From assembly GCF_014204495.1 (NCBI RefSeq), contig NZ_JACHLN010000001.1, forward strand, positions 992,001 through 1,056,000: a DNA stretch of 64,000 bases, written 5' to 3'. Source of the DNA: Sphingomonas kyeonggiensis (GTDB lineage Bacteria; Pseudomonadota; Alphaproteobacteria; Sphingomonadales; Sphingomonadaceae). The notes under the pieces were generated by a model that was given only the letters and a program-made list of their open reading frames with translations, made no database searches and was not told where the DNA came from. The position numbers were made by a program, and so were the translations under genes. Every line of letters begins with the position of its first letter. Positions within the stretch are counted from its first letter, which is position 1. Shown in pieces: positions 11,726 to 20,168 of the stretch.

Positions 11726-12801
11726 CGCGCGCCCGGCCGCAGCACGGCGAGGAAGCGATCGGCATCGGGCAGGCCGCGCAGATCCTCATGACGCACGTCA
11801 TCCCTGGTGCGGATCGTGAGCGCGACCCAGGCGCGGCGGCCCTTGCGCTCGACGATCGCCGCGTCGATCAGTTCGGCAAAGGCGAGATCGCGGTAGAAGC
11901 GCCCGGACAGGGGAACCGCCCAGGCGATGCGGCGATCGGTAACCACCACCGTGCCGAACAGGTCGAAGAACCAGGCACGCAGCCGCTCATGAAAGACAGC
12001 GAGCACATAGAGCGCGAGATAGCCGAACAGGCAGAATGTCATGCCGGAGAAGAACAGGCCGACGATCACCATGGGCTCCGCGCTCCAGATCATCCATTGC
12101 GCGCCAAGGAAGAAGAGCAGCGGCAGGAACACCGCGAACAGCAGGAAGGCACGGCCGGAGTCGAACGAGGCGAGGCCGGGCCGCCCGCGCCATCGCACCG
12201 ACTCGCCGGGGAGGAGCGTGTCGATTTCGGCGGGCTGTTCGATCGCATCGAGCGCACCGCATTCGACGCCCAGTCCGCGCAACGCGGTCAGCACCCGCGC
12301 GGCGTCGCGGCTGCCGAGCAGCATGAGAATCCGCTGCCGGTTGCTGCCGACAATGCGCACCCGATGCCAGGCGCCATAGCCGTGCACGATGACACGGCGG
12401 ATATCGGCGATCGCGATCCGATCGGTCATGCCATCGGCGGTGCGCTCCGCGGCCTGTCCATCGACGCGGTAACGCTGGCTGCCGCTGCGCACGATCGTCA
12501 GCAGGATCGCACCAAGGGCAAACGCCAGGACCAGCAGGACCAGCCCTATGGCACCCGAGCTGACCGCAGCCGCGGTTCCATCGTCGAGCGGGAAGCTCTG
12601 CCCGCCGATCCGCAACTCCGCCGTCCCGGCAATCCGCGGCATGAGCCCGGCAGCCAGCCAGCCGCCGGCAAACAGCCCAAGCGCGATGAACGGCGGCAAC
12701 CAGAACGCCAGCGCGGCGCTGCGCGAGCTGTGCCCCTCCCAAAGGGCCGGCCCGGGCAGATCGTCGCCATGGCTGGCCGGAAGGGCGGGTTGCGCGGTCA
12801 T
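11722..12801 (-). CDS. membrane protein with bacterial PH-like segments
   Basis: A 359-aa protein with four membrane segments (about residues 31-53, 83-105, 217-240, 245-270). The pattern LLPGESVRWRGRPG followed by two membrane segments and then VVVTDRRIAWAVP is typical of bacterial PH-domain membrane proteins. The first two helices are followed by another soluble block (RYRVDGQ...) that may be a second PH-like fold. No enzymatic motif is visible. It is the first gene of a three-gene leftward unit with the DinG-like helicase and SixA. Confidence 0.7.
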   Translation of the reverse strand: MTAQPALPASHGDDLPGPALWEGHSSRSAALAFWLPPFIALGLFAGGWLAAGLMPRIAGTAELRIGGQSFPLDDGTAAAVSSGAIGLVLLVLAFALGAILLTIVRSGSQRYRVDGQAAERTADGMTDRIAIADIRRVIVHGYGAWHRVRIVGSNRQRILMLLGSRDAARVLTALRGLGVECGALDAIEQPAEIDTLLPGESVRWRGRPGLASFDSGRAFLLFAVFLPLLFFLGAQWMIWSAEPMVIVGLFFSGMTFCLFGYLALYVLAVFHERLRAWFFDLFGTVVVTDRRIAWAVPLSGRFYRDLAFAELIDAAIVERKGRRAWVALTIRTRDDVRHEDLRGLPDADRFLAVLRPGAR

Positions 12802-13083
12802 GTACGCCTTTCGTTCTAGCGCCGCTTACCCGGCAAAGTGAAGGGAGCGCGGCATATTCTTTTCGTCCCACTCTCGCGGGGACACGCCAGAGCGGATGCC
12901 GGTGCGGCGTTCTCAGTAAATGCCCGGATAACTTCGAATATTTTTCCAGTCAGTTCCATATGGGACTGCGGCAATGCTTCGAAATTCGATTAGCGATCGA
13001 CAGTCGCAAACCGCCGGAGATTCGGATTCCGGCGCTCCCACAAAAGAAAAGATTCAACCATCCTTTCATCGTGGAGACTTGTC

Positions 13084-13764
13084 ATGCCTGATACACTTCC
13101 CGCATTCCCGACCATCGACAGCCTGAACTGGTCGCCGCCTTCGCAGACCGACCCCGTCGAAATGGTCCGGTCCACGCGCAACCTGATCATCTATGCAGAT
13201 GCGGACAACGCCAACTACCAGGACAATGTCTGGGACCAGGAAAGCGGCGACGGCGCGCCACGGCTCAACAACTGGTGGGAAGGCAGCGCGCCGGTGGCCC
13301 GCCAGTTCGTGCTGCGCAAATATTGGAAGATGGTGCCCGGCACCTTCACCCATCTCTCCCCCGGCACCCAGCTGCAGAAGAGCTGGGAATATGACCATGG
13401 CATCTCGACCACCGACACCGAATCGATCACCGCGCAGATGGGCTTTTCGGGCGGCGGGCTCAGCGCCAGCCTGAGCGCGACACTTTCGCATTCGGTGACG
13501 ATCAACGACCTGCAGAAGACCACCACCCAGTTCACCATCCAGCCGCCCGCCTCGGGCACCCGGGTGTGGCTGCTATGGGACCTGATGTACCAGTTCATGA
13601 TCGTCCGCAGCGACAGCAACGACCCGATCCCGCAGGGTACCTATCGCGGCGACGTCGATTTCAGCAACGACGACCATTATTCCGGTGCCTATCTCAACTA
13701 TCGCTGGACGAACCTGACCGTGTCGGCGGGCATATTGTGCCCGCAGGACCGGGTCTTCGCCTGA
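13084..13764 (+). CDS. orphan 226-aa protein, Trp/Tyr- and Ser/Thr-rich, no family recognised
   Basis: No signal peptide or membrane helix; acidic and rich in aromatic residues. The middle (about residues 98-145) runs as alternating polar and small hydrophobic residues (GLSASLSATLSHSVTIND), then TTTQFTIQPPASGTRVWLLW, which looks like beta-hairpin material. Such a pattern is seen in aerolysin-type pore formers but is not proof. Start fixed by GGAGA (13073-13077) 6 bp before ATG. The gene stands alone: a 282-bp leader that is visibly more AT-rich than its surroundings precedes it and a strong terminator hairpin follows. I do not recognise the family. Confidence 0.8.
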   Translation: MPDTLPAFPTIDSLNWSPPSQTDPVEMVRSTRNLIIYADADNANYQDNVWDQESGDGAPRLNNWWEGSAPVARQFVLRKYWKMVPGTFTHLSPGTQLQKSWEYDHGISTTDTESITAQMGFSGGGLSASLSATLSHSVTINDLQKTTTQFTIQPPASGTRVWLLWDLMYQFMIVRSDSNDPIPQGTYRGDVDFSNDDHYSGAYLNYRWTNLTVSAGILCPQDRVFA

Positions 13765-13771
13765 CGCGCTT

Positions 13772-13803
13772 CCGGCCCCTCCCATCGCGGAGGGGCCGGA
13801 TTT
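13772..13803 (+). terminator. hairpin terminator after the orphan gene
   Basis: Perfect 11-bp stem CCGGCCCCTCC (13772-13782) and GGAGGGGCCGG (13789-13799), 6-nt loop, followed by ATTT. Lies 8 bp after the stop of the 226-aa gene; T-run is short, so termination strength is uncertain. Confidence 0.65.
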
Positions 13804-13863
13804 GGTCCCTGGCGCTTCCGAGAACTTGCAAAAACGCGGTGTTTCGCGCACGCGCGACCGATC

Positions 13864-15441
13864 ATGACAGACGATAGCATCCTGCGCGCAGCCGCACTCG
13901 AATCCAAGGCCTGGCCCTACGAAGAAGCGCGCAAGCTGGTGAAACGCTATCCGCAGGGCAAGCCCGACGGTTCGCCCGTGCTGTTCGAGACCGGCTACGG
14001 CCCCTCCGGCCTGCCGCATATCGGCACCTTCCAGGAAGTGCTGCGCACCACCATGGTGCGCCACGCCTATGAGGAGATGACCGGCAACAAGACTCGGCTG
14101 ATCGCGTTCAGCGACGACATGGACGGCCTGCGCAAGGTGCCGGACAATGTGCCGAACCAGGCGCTGCTCGCCGAGCATCTCGGCAAGCCGCTGTCACGCA
14201 TCCCCGATCCGTTCGAGAAGTTCGAAAGCTTCGCGGCGCACAACAACGCGATGCTGCGCGAATTCCTCGATCGCTTCGGCTTCGAGTACGAGTTCGCCTC
14301 CTCGACCGACTATTATGGCTCGGGCCGCTTCGACGAGACGCTGCGCAAGGTGCTGCGCAACTACCAGGCGATCATGGACGTGATGCTGCCGACGCTGCGC
14401 GCCGAGCGCCAGGCGACCTATTCGCCGGTGCTGCCGGTGAGCCCGAAGAGCGGCGTGGTGCTGCAGGTGCCCGTGGAAGTGGTCGATGCCGAGGCCGGAA
14501 TCATCCGCTTCGAGGATGAAGGCGAAGTGATCGAGCAGTCGATCTTCGGCGGCCAGGCCAAGCTTCAGTGGAAGCCCGACTGGGGCATGCGCTGGGCGGC
14601 GCTGGGCGTCGATTACGAGATGTACGGCAAGGATCTGATCGACAGCGGCGTGCAGAGCGGCAAGATCACCCAGGTGCTCGGCGGCAGGCGCCCCGAGGGG
14701 CTGATCTACGAGCTGTTCCTCGACGCCAAGGGCGAGAAGATCTCCAAGTCGAAGGGCAACGGCCTGTCGATCGAGGAATGGCTGACCTATGGCCCCGATG
14801 AGAGCCTCGCTTTCTATATCTATCGCGAGCCCAAGAAGGCCAAGTCGCTGCACCTGGGGCTGATCCCGCGCGCGATCGAGGAATATTGGCAGTTCCGCGC
14901 CAATTATCCGACCCAGGAGATCGCGCAGAAGCTCGGCAACCCGGTCCACCATATCCATGGAGGCAAGGTACCGGCCGAGACGCTGCCGGTGACCTTCGGG
15001 CTGCTGCTCAACCTGGTCAGCCTGCCGGGCGTGGGCAATCGCGAGACGATCTGGGGCTTCCTGCGCCGCTATTCGCCGGACCTTTCGCCCGAGAGCCATC
15101 CCGAGCTCGACCGGATGGTCGGCTATGCGATCCGCTATGCGAAGGATTTCGTCGAGCCGACCTTGCAGCGCCGTGCGCCGAGCGAAGCGGAAGCCGGCGC
15201 GCTGCGCCAGCTCGACGCGCAGCTCGCCGAACTGCCCGAGAACGCCTCGGCCGAGGATATCCAGAACATCGTCTACGAGATCGGCAAGACCGATGCGTTC
15301 GAGAACCTGCGCGACTGGTTCAAGGCGCTCTACGAGACGCTGCTGGGCAGCGAGCAGGGGCCGCGCATGGGCAGCTTCATCGCGCTCTACGGGATCGAGA
15401 ACAGCCGCAAGCTGATCGCCGAGGCGCTGGCCAAGGCATGA
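13864..15441 (+). CDS. lysK: class I lysyl-tRNA synthetase
   Basis: A 525-aa class I synthetase that charges tRNA-Lys. HIGH motif GPSGLPHIGT at residues 47-55, KMSKS motif KISKSKGNG near residue 296. The overall sequence (N-terminal LESKAWPYEEARKL, FSDDMDGLRKVP) matches the archaeal/alphaproteobacterial class I LysRS, which is unrelated to the class II LysS of most bacteria. Flanked by terminator-like hairpins on both sides, so likely a monocistronic unit. Confidence 0.96.
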   Translation: MTDDSILRAAALESKAWPYEEARKLVKRYPQGKPDGSPVLFETGYGPSGLPHIGTFQEVLRTTMVRHAYEEMTGNKTRLIAFSDDMDGLRKVPDNVPNQALLAEHLGKPLSRIPDPFEKFESFAAHNNAMLREFLDRFGFEYEFASSTDYYGSGRFDETLRKVLRNYQAIMDVMLPTLRAERQATYSPVLPVSPKSGVVLQVPVEVVDAEAGIIRFEDEGEVIEQSIFGGQAKLQWKPDWGMRWAALGVDYEMYGKDLIDSGVQSGKITQVLGGRRPEGLIYELFLDAKGEKISKSKGNGLSIEEWLTYGPDESLAFYIYREPKKAKSLHLGLIPRAIEEYWQFRANYPTQEIAQKLGNPVHHIHGGKVPAETLPVTFGLLLNLVSLPGVGNRETIWGFLRRYSPDLSPESHPELDRMVGYAIRYAKDFVEPTLQRRAPSEAEAGALRQLDAQLAELPENASAEDIQNIVYEIGKTDAFENLRDWFKALYETLLGSEQGPRMGSFIALYGIENSRKLIAEALAKA

Positions 15442-15445
15442 ACAT

Positions 15446-15489
15446 CAGGATCGGCACGGCTCCGGCAAGGGCCATGCCGATCCTGCTTT
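15446..15489 (+). terminator. hairpin terminator after lysK
   Basis: Perfect 11-bp stem CAGGATCGGCA (15446-15456) with TGCCGATCCTG (15475-15485), 18-nt loop, then CTTTG. Begins 4 bp after the lysK stop. The T-run is only three bases. Confidence 0.6.
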
Positions 15490-15521
15490 GCAGCGCGACA
15501 CCCACCCCATAGAGATCGGGC

Positions 15522-16727
15522 ATGACCATGCCCGCATCGATCAAGCACCAAGCCAGAGACCGGCTTCGCGCCTTTCTGGAGAGCGAGGCCGCCGGCGGCA
15601 TCCTGCTGATGTTCGCCTCGGCGCTGGCACTGATCGTCGCCAACTCACCGCTGGCGACCGACTATTTCCACCTGCTCCACGTGGAACTGGGCCCGCTCAG
15701 CATGCATGGCTGGATCAACGATGCGTTGATGGCGGTGTTCTTCCTGCTCGTCGGGCTGGAGATCAAGGCGGAGGTGACCGAAGGCCAGCTCGCCAGCTGG
15801 TCGCAGCGCACCTTGCCGGTGCTGGCCGCCGCTTCGGGCATGGCGGTGCCGGCGCTCGTCTATCTCGCGGTTATTGCCTCCACGCCGGGGCTGGCGCGCG
15901 GCTGGGCGATCCCGGCGGCAACCGACATCGCCTTTGCGATGGGACTGCTCGGCCTGCTCGGCAAGCGTGCTCCGGCTTCGCTCAAGCTGCTGCTCACCAC
16001 CATCGCGATCGTCGATGACATGGGCGCGGTGGCGATCATCGCGCTGGCCTATACCGCCAAGCTCAACCTGATGGCGCTGCTCGGTGCCGGCATCACGCTG
16101 GCCTGCATGTATTTTCTCGGGCGCCGCGGCGTGCAGCGGCTGTCGCCCTATCTGGTGCTGGCGGTGGTGCTGTGGCTGTGCGTCTATGCATCCGGCGTGC
16201 ACGCGACCATCGCCGGGGTGGCGGCGGCAATGATGATCCCCCGCCATGCCGCGCACCAGCTCGAGCATGCGCTCAACCCCTGGGTCGCGTTCGGCATCGT
16301 GCCGCTGTTCGGCTTCGCCAATGCCGGTGTGTCGCTTGCCGGGCTGGGCCCGGAGATATTGATCGCGCCGCTGCCGCTCGCCGTCGCGCTCGGGCTGTTC
16401 GTCGGCAAGCAGATCGGCGTGTTCGGCAGCATCTGGCTGGCGGTGAAAACCGGCATGGCGCCGCGCCCGCACGCCCGCTGGGGGCAGATCTATGGCATGG
16501 CGCTGCTCGCCGGCATCGGCTTCACGATGAGCCTTTTCATCGGCGGACTCGCCTTCCCGCCGGGGCCGCTGACCGACCAGGTCAAGATCGGCGTGCTCGC
16601 CGGATCGATCCTGTCGGCGCTGGCCGGCTACCTGGTCCTACGCTCGACCAGCACCGCCACCACCAGTACCGCGAACCCGCCGAGCGAGAGCAGCGCGCCG
16701 ACCCAGCCGGTCGACGTCCAGCCATAG
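15522..16727 (+). CDS. nhaA: Na+/H+ antiporter NhaA
   Basis: A 401-aa inner-membrane antiporter with 11-12 hydrophobic segments. The ion-binding aspartate pair is in TIAIVDDMGAVAII (about residue 163); FFLLVGLEIKAEV, ATDIAFAMG and FGFANAGV are further NhaA hallmarks. The last about 28 residues after GYLVLR are Ser/Thr/Pro-rich (STSTATTSTANPP...) and are encoded antisense to the end of the convergent MFS gene, a 100-bp overlap. NhaA proteins normally stop close to GYLVLR, so this tail looks like extension into the neighbour's 3' end. Confidence 0.95.
   Translation: MTMPASIKHQARDRLRAFLESEAAGGILLMFASALALIVANSPLATDYFHLLHVELGPLSMHGWINDALMAVFFLLVGLEIKAEVTEGQLASWSQRTLPVLAAASGMAVPALVYLAVIASTPGLARGWAIPAATDIAFAMGLLGLLGKRAPASLKLLLTTIAIVDDMGAVAIIALAYTAKLNLMALLGAGITLACMYFLGRRGVQRLSPYLVLAVVLWLCVYASGVHATIAGVAAAMMIPRHAAHQLEHALNPWVAFGIVPLFGFANAGVSLAGLGPEILIAPLPLAVALGLFVGKQIGVFGSIWLAVKTGMAPRPHARWGQIYGMALLAGIGFTMSLFIGGLAFPPGPLTDQVKIGVLAGSILSALAGYLVLRSTSTATTSTANPPSESSAPTQPVDVQP
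15674..15687. other. parS-like palindrome, weak (inside nhaA)
   Basis: GCTCCACGTGGAAC, one base off the symmetric GTTCCACGTGGAAC found at 45667. The same variant occurs after rho (40917-40930). It is 22 kb left of the presumed oriC, so it may be chance conservation within the coding sequence. Confidence 0.35.
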
Positions 16728-17812
16728 CCGGCGGCGATCGCCAGGCCGCCCAGCCAGGGGCCGAGCGCATTGGCGGTGTTGAAAGCGGAGTGGTTGAGCG
16801 AGGCGGCGAGCCCCTGGGCTTCGCCGGCCACGTCCATCAACCGGGTCTGCAGCACCGCGCCGAGCGCGCCGAGGAAGCCGATCGCGAAGATATCGAGCGC
16901 GATGCTCCATAGCTGATGCGCGGCGAGCGGATAGAAGGCGAGCGCAACCGCGCTGCCGAGTAGCAACACCGCGGCGGTGGGCATCAGCGCGCGGTCGGCG
17001 AACTTGGGCACGATGATGCTGCCCAGCGTCGCGCCCATGCCGAAGATCGCCAGCACCAGCGGGATCATCGCCGGCGACGCCTTGGTCACCTCGAGCATGG
17101 TCGAGGCGACATAGGTGTAGACACAGAACATGCCACCAAAGCCGATCGCGCTGATGCCGAGCGTGAGCCACACCTGGCCATTGGCGAGCGCGCCGAGCTC
17201 CTTGAGCGGGCTCGCGCCATGCTGGGGCGGATCGCGCGGGGCAAGCGCTGCGACCAGCACCACCGTCGCCAGTGCCAGCACGCCGACCACGACAAAGCCC
17301 CAGCGCCAGCCGACCGCCTGGCCCAGCCAGTTGGCGAGCGGCACGCCGAGGATCGTCGCCACGGTGAGGCCGAGCATCATCCTGCCAACTGCCTGCGACC
17401 GCTTGTTCATCGGCACCAGCGAAGCGGCGACCAGCGCGGCGATGCCGAAATAGGCGCCATGCGGCAGGCCGGACAGGAAGCGGAACAGCAGCAGCCAGTG
17501 ATAGTTGGGCGCCGCCGCGCTCAGCGTGTTGAACAGGGCAAAGGCGCCCATCAGCAAAAGCAGCGTGAAACGGCGCGACAGCTTGGCAGCCCCCACTGCG
17601 ATCAGCGGCGCGCCGACCACCACGCCCAGCGCATAGGCGCTGATGACATGGCCGGCCGAAGGCGCGTCGATGCCGAGCCCCTGCGCCATGTACGGTACCA
17701 GGCTCATCGTCGCGAACTCGGTGGTGCCGATGGCAAAACCGCCCATCGCGAGCGCGAAATGGACGAGGCCGACATTATGGGTCGGTGCGCGAGTGCTGGT
17801 GGGGGCGTGCAT
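16628..17812 (-). CDS. MFS efflux transporter (DHA1, AraJ-like)
   Basis: A 394-aa 12-helix major facilitator. Motifs: GGFAIGTTEFATMSL in helix 1 (signature of the AraJ/YdhP-type sugar-efflux/drug-efflux group), RFLSGLPHGAYFG in helix 4, and LNHSAFNTANALGPWLGG in helix 11. Substrate unknown. Its 3' end overlaps the nhaA 3' end on the other strand by 100 bp. Two CTGCA-containing palindromes lie just upstream (17831-17888) and could bind a regulator. Confidence 0.88.
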   Translation of the reverse strand: MHAPTSTRAPTHNVGLVHFALAMGGFAIGTTEFATMSLVPYMAQGLGIDAPSAGHVISAYALGVVVGAPLIAVGAAKLSRRFTLLLLMGAFALFNTLSAAAPNYHWLLLFRFLSGLPHGAYFGIAALVAASLVPMNKRSQAVGRMMLGLTVATILGVPLANWLGQAVGWRWGFVVVGVLALATVVLVAALAPRDPPQHGASPLKELGALANGQVWLTLGISAIGFGGMFCVYTYVASTMLEVTKASPAMIPLVLAIFGMGATLGSIIVPKFADRALMPTAAVLLLGSAVALAFYPLAAHQLWSIALDIFAIGFLGALGAVLQTRLMDVAGEAQGLAASLNHSAFNTANALGPWLGGLAIAAGYGWTSTGWVGALLSLGGFAVLVVAVLVERRTR

Positions 17813-17830
17813 TGGCGCTCAAGTGGCCAT

Positions 17831-17888
17831 GCTGCACTGCAGCGTCAATGCCTGTAGGGCGCAACATACGAATGCAGAAACTGCATTC
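17831..17888 (-). promoter_or_regulatory. two palindromes upstream of the MFS gene, candidate operator
   Basis: GCTGCACTGCAGC (17831-17843, 6-1-6) and GAATGCAGAAACTGCATTC (17870-17888, 8-3-8) both carry CTGCA/TGCAG half-sites and lie 19-76 bp upstream of the MFS start. A TTGACG on the minus strand next to the first palindrome could be a -35 element. The right palindrome touches the HNH gene stop, so it could instead be a small terminator hairpin for that gene. Confidence 0.4.
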
Positions 17889-18777
17889 AGCCTTTGAAGC
17901 AGTTCTCCCTGTGCCAGCCAAGGAACAAGGGATGCGGATGATCGGCCGCCCGTGCAGGCAGCCGCGCGCGACCGGAGCGGTTGAGCAAGGCCGCGATGCT
18001 ATCGCGATCGTTGACGTGACGCGAGACCAGGATCGAGAGATCGTCAGCCAGCGAAAGCAGCCCGCGATCGAACATCCAGTGCACCGTCCCGGACAAGGCG
18101 AGCCCATTGGAGACGATGTCCGGGCCATTGGCCTCGACCGGGCGAATATGTGCAGCTTCTGCTTCGGCACGGCCGCCGCCATTGATTAGCTTCAGACCGG
18201 TCAGCGCACAGCGTGCGTCATAGGCATCGAGCACGGTACGTCGGAAAGCACGGTCCCGGAGCGGCCGCGAGACCAGTTGCTGGATCCGTTCACGCTCTTC
18301 GAAATGAAAGACCGGTCCTTCTTCGCGCACCCGATTTGCGGGCTCATCCCGGCGCGGCAGCAACGCGTCCTCGTCATGCAGCCCGAGATTGATGATCCGG
18401 ATGAAATCCTGGGTCGAGATCGGACGTACCGCGGCCTGGGTGCGGCCGGAATTCTTCTGCGAATCGTTAAGCACGCCTCGCTCGACCACGACGCCATCGA
18501 TCTTGAATGGCACCGGCGTGCCGAACTGTATGAAATCCCCCTCGGCGATCATCGCATAATACATGCCCGCCTGCTCGGGGTCGGGCACGATCGAAGCCAC
18601 ACGGGCCATCGCCCAATAGCCTCGCGTACGCTTCACCTTCACCGGCTCGTAATAGAGGATCCAGTCGCCAATACAGGCCTGTGCCCGCCCGAGATACTGC
18701 TTGGGAAAATGATAGCGGATTGCTGGCGTGTCCTGATAATTCGAATCTTCGCGGTGAATGAACACGCCGTTGGCCAT
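17887..18777 (-). CDS. HNH endonuclease with N-terminal EVE/PUA-like region
   Basis: A 296-aa protein. The C-terminal half is an HNH nuclease: DAYDARCALTG, AEAAHIRPVEANGPD and SGTVHWMFDRGLLSL follow the order Cys, His-Ile, Asn, His of the HNH_2 type. The N-terminal 110 residues (YHFPKQYLGRAQACIGDW, RGYWAMARVASIVPDP, GDFIQFGTPVPF) resemble EVE/PUA-like modified-base reader domains. That order, reader then HNH, is the design of modification-dependent (type IV) restriction enzymes. No methyltransferase is nearby. The domain match of the N-terminus is by pattern recall only. Confidence 0.75.
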   Translation of the reverse strand: MANGVFIHREDSNYQDTPAIRYHFPKQYLGRAQACIGDWILYYEPVKVKRTRGYWAMARVASIVPDPEQAGMYYAMIAEGDFIQFGTPVPFKIDGVVVERGVLNDSQKNSGRTQAAVRPISTQDFIRIINLGLHDEDALLPRRDEPANRVREEGPVFHFEERERIQQLVSRPLRDRAFRRTVLDAYDARCALTGLKLINGGGRAEAEAAHIRPVEANGPDIVSNGLALSGTVHWMFDRGLLSLADDLSILVSRHVNDRDSIAALLNRSGRARLPARAADHPHPLFLGWHRENCFKG

Positions 18778-18917
18778 ACGTAATGACTATCGGGCCAGAT
18801 CGGCCATTGGCAAGCGATCCGAAAGACTAGCTAGCCGAACATCCCCTCGCCAAGCTTGCCCTATAAGGAACTGTAACTGCGAAAAATGCAGGTGCGCCGT
18901 GCACTTGAGAGGCGCAG

Positions 18918-20168
18918 ATGCGTTGGCGGACGATGACTGAAACTGGCGGCTATTCCCGCGGCACTCCCGGATACAGGCGCCTGACGCTCGCGATGCTGTT
19001 CGCCGGCTTCTCGACCTTCTCGCTGCTCTATTCCGCCCAGCCGCTGCTGCCACTGTTCGCCAGCGAGTTCCATCTGAGCGCCGAGGTCGCCAGCCTCGCC
19101 ATCTCGCTCGCGACCGGACCGCTCGCGGTTGCGATCGTCGTTGCCGGCATGCTCTCCGACAAGCTCGGGCGGCGGCCGCTGATGGTGGGCGCGATGTTCG
19201 GTGCGGGGTTGCTGACGATGCTGACCGGCCTGGCGCCGGGCTGGGACGCACTGCTGGCCTTGCGCTTCCTCACCGGCATCGCGCTGGCCGGCATGCCAGC
19301 AGTCGCCATGGCCTATGTCAGCGAGGAGATCGAGCCGCGCTCGGTGGGGCCGGCGATGGGGCTTTATATCGCGGGCAGCGGGATCGGCGGCATGGCCGGG
19401 CGGCTGGGGGTGAGCCTCATCACCGAACTGGTCGACTGGCGCTGGGGCCTGATCGGCGTCGGCCTGGCCGGGCTGGCGATGGCCGAGGGCTTTCGCCGGC
19501 TCGCCCCGCGCTCGCGCCGCTTCGTACCGCAGGAAGTGCATCCGGGCGCCGTGCTCGCCGCCGGGCGCGACCTGTTCCGCGACCGCGCGATGCCCTTGCT
19601 CTATGCCGAGGCCTTCCTGCTGATGGGCGTGTTCGTCACCATCTACAATTATGTCGGCTTCCGCCTGCTCGCCCCGCCCTTCGGCCTGAGCCATGCGGCG
19701 ATCGGCGCGATCTTCCTGCTCTATCTGCTCGGCTCGGTAAGCTCGACCTGGTTCGGGCACCTGGCCGAGAAGCGCGGGCGGCGGCTGATCTTCTGGATCC
19801 CCACCGCGATGCTGCTGGTCGGCGTGGCGCTGACCGCCTCGACCTGGCTGGCCCTGGTGGTGGCCGGGATCGGCATCGTCACCATCGGCTTCTTCGGTGC
19901 ACACTCGATCGCCTCGAGCTGGGTCGGCAGGCGCGCACGGGCCAGCCGGGGGCAAGCGGCGGCCTTCTACCTGTTCTTCTATTACCTGGGCTCGAGCGTG
20001 CTCGGCTCGGCGGGCGGCTTTGCCTGGACCGGCTGGGGCTGGGGCGGCGTAGCCCTCTATTGCGGGGTGCTGACCGTGCTGGCGCTGGCCATTGCCGCCA
20101 AGCTCTCGACCATCCCACCGCTGCCGCTGCCCGAGGTCACGCCGCCGCGAGCGATGGGAACGGACTAG
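18918..20168 (+). CDS. MFS transporter (YnfM-like)
   Basis: A 416-aa 12-helix transporter. SLLYSAQPLLPLFASEFHLS in helix 1, GMLSDKLGRRPLM in loop 2-3 and GIALAGMPAVAMAYVSEE in helix 4 fit the YnfM/arabinose-efflux branch of DHA1. Start at 18918 has GAGAGG 5 bp upstream; a second ATG at 18933 (MTETGGY) is possible. Upstream lies CTGC-N7-GCAG (18877-18891), a possible regulator site similar to those at the other MFS gene. It overlaps the convergent LprI-like gene by 4 bp. Confidence 0.87.
   Translation: MRWRTMTETGGYSRGTPGYRRLTLAMLFAGFSTFSLLYSAQPLLPLFASEFHLSAEVASLAISLATGPLAVAIVVAGMLSDKLGRRPLMVGAMFGAGLLTMLTGLAPGWDALLALRFLTGIALAGMPAVAMAYVSEEIEPRSVGPAMGLYIAGSGIGGMAGRLGVSLITELVDWRWGLIGVGLAGLAMAEGFRRLAPRSRRFVPQEVHPGAVLAAGRDLFRDRAMPLLYAEAFLLMGVFVTIYNYVGFRLLAPPFGLSHAAIGAIFLLYLLGSVSSTWFGHLAEKRGRRLIFWIPTAMLLVGVALTASTWLALVVAGIGIVTIGFFGAHSIASSWVGRRARASRGQAAAFYLFFYYLGSSVLGSAGGFAWTGWGWGGVALYCGVLTVLALAIAAKLSTIPPLPLPEVTPPRAMGTD

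Noticed and set aside
9287..11791. Very long open frame on the plus strand opposite the DinG-like helicase
   Set aside because: Its translation is Arg/Gly/Ala/His-rich low-complexity without any domain, as expected from a GC-rich antisense frame. Same for the long antisense frames opposite leuS, ftsK and the PBP gene.
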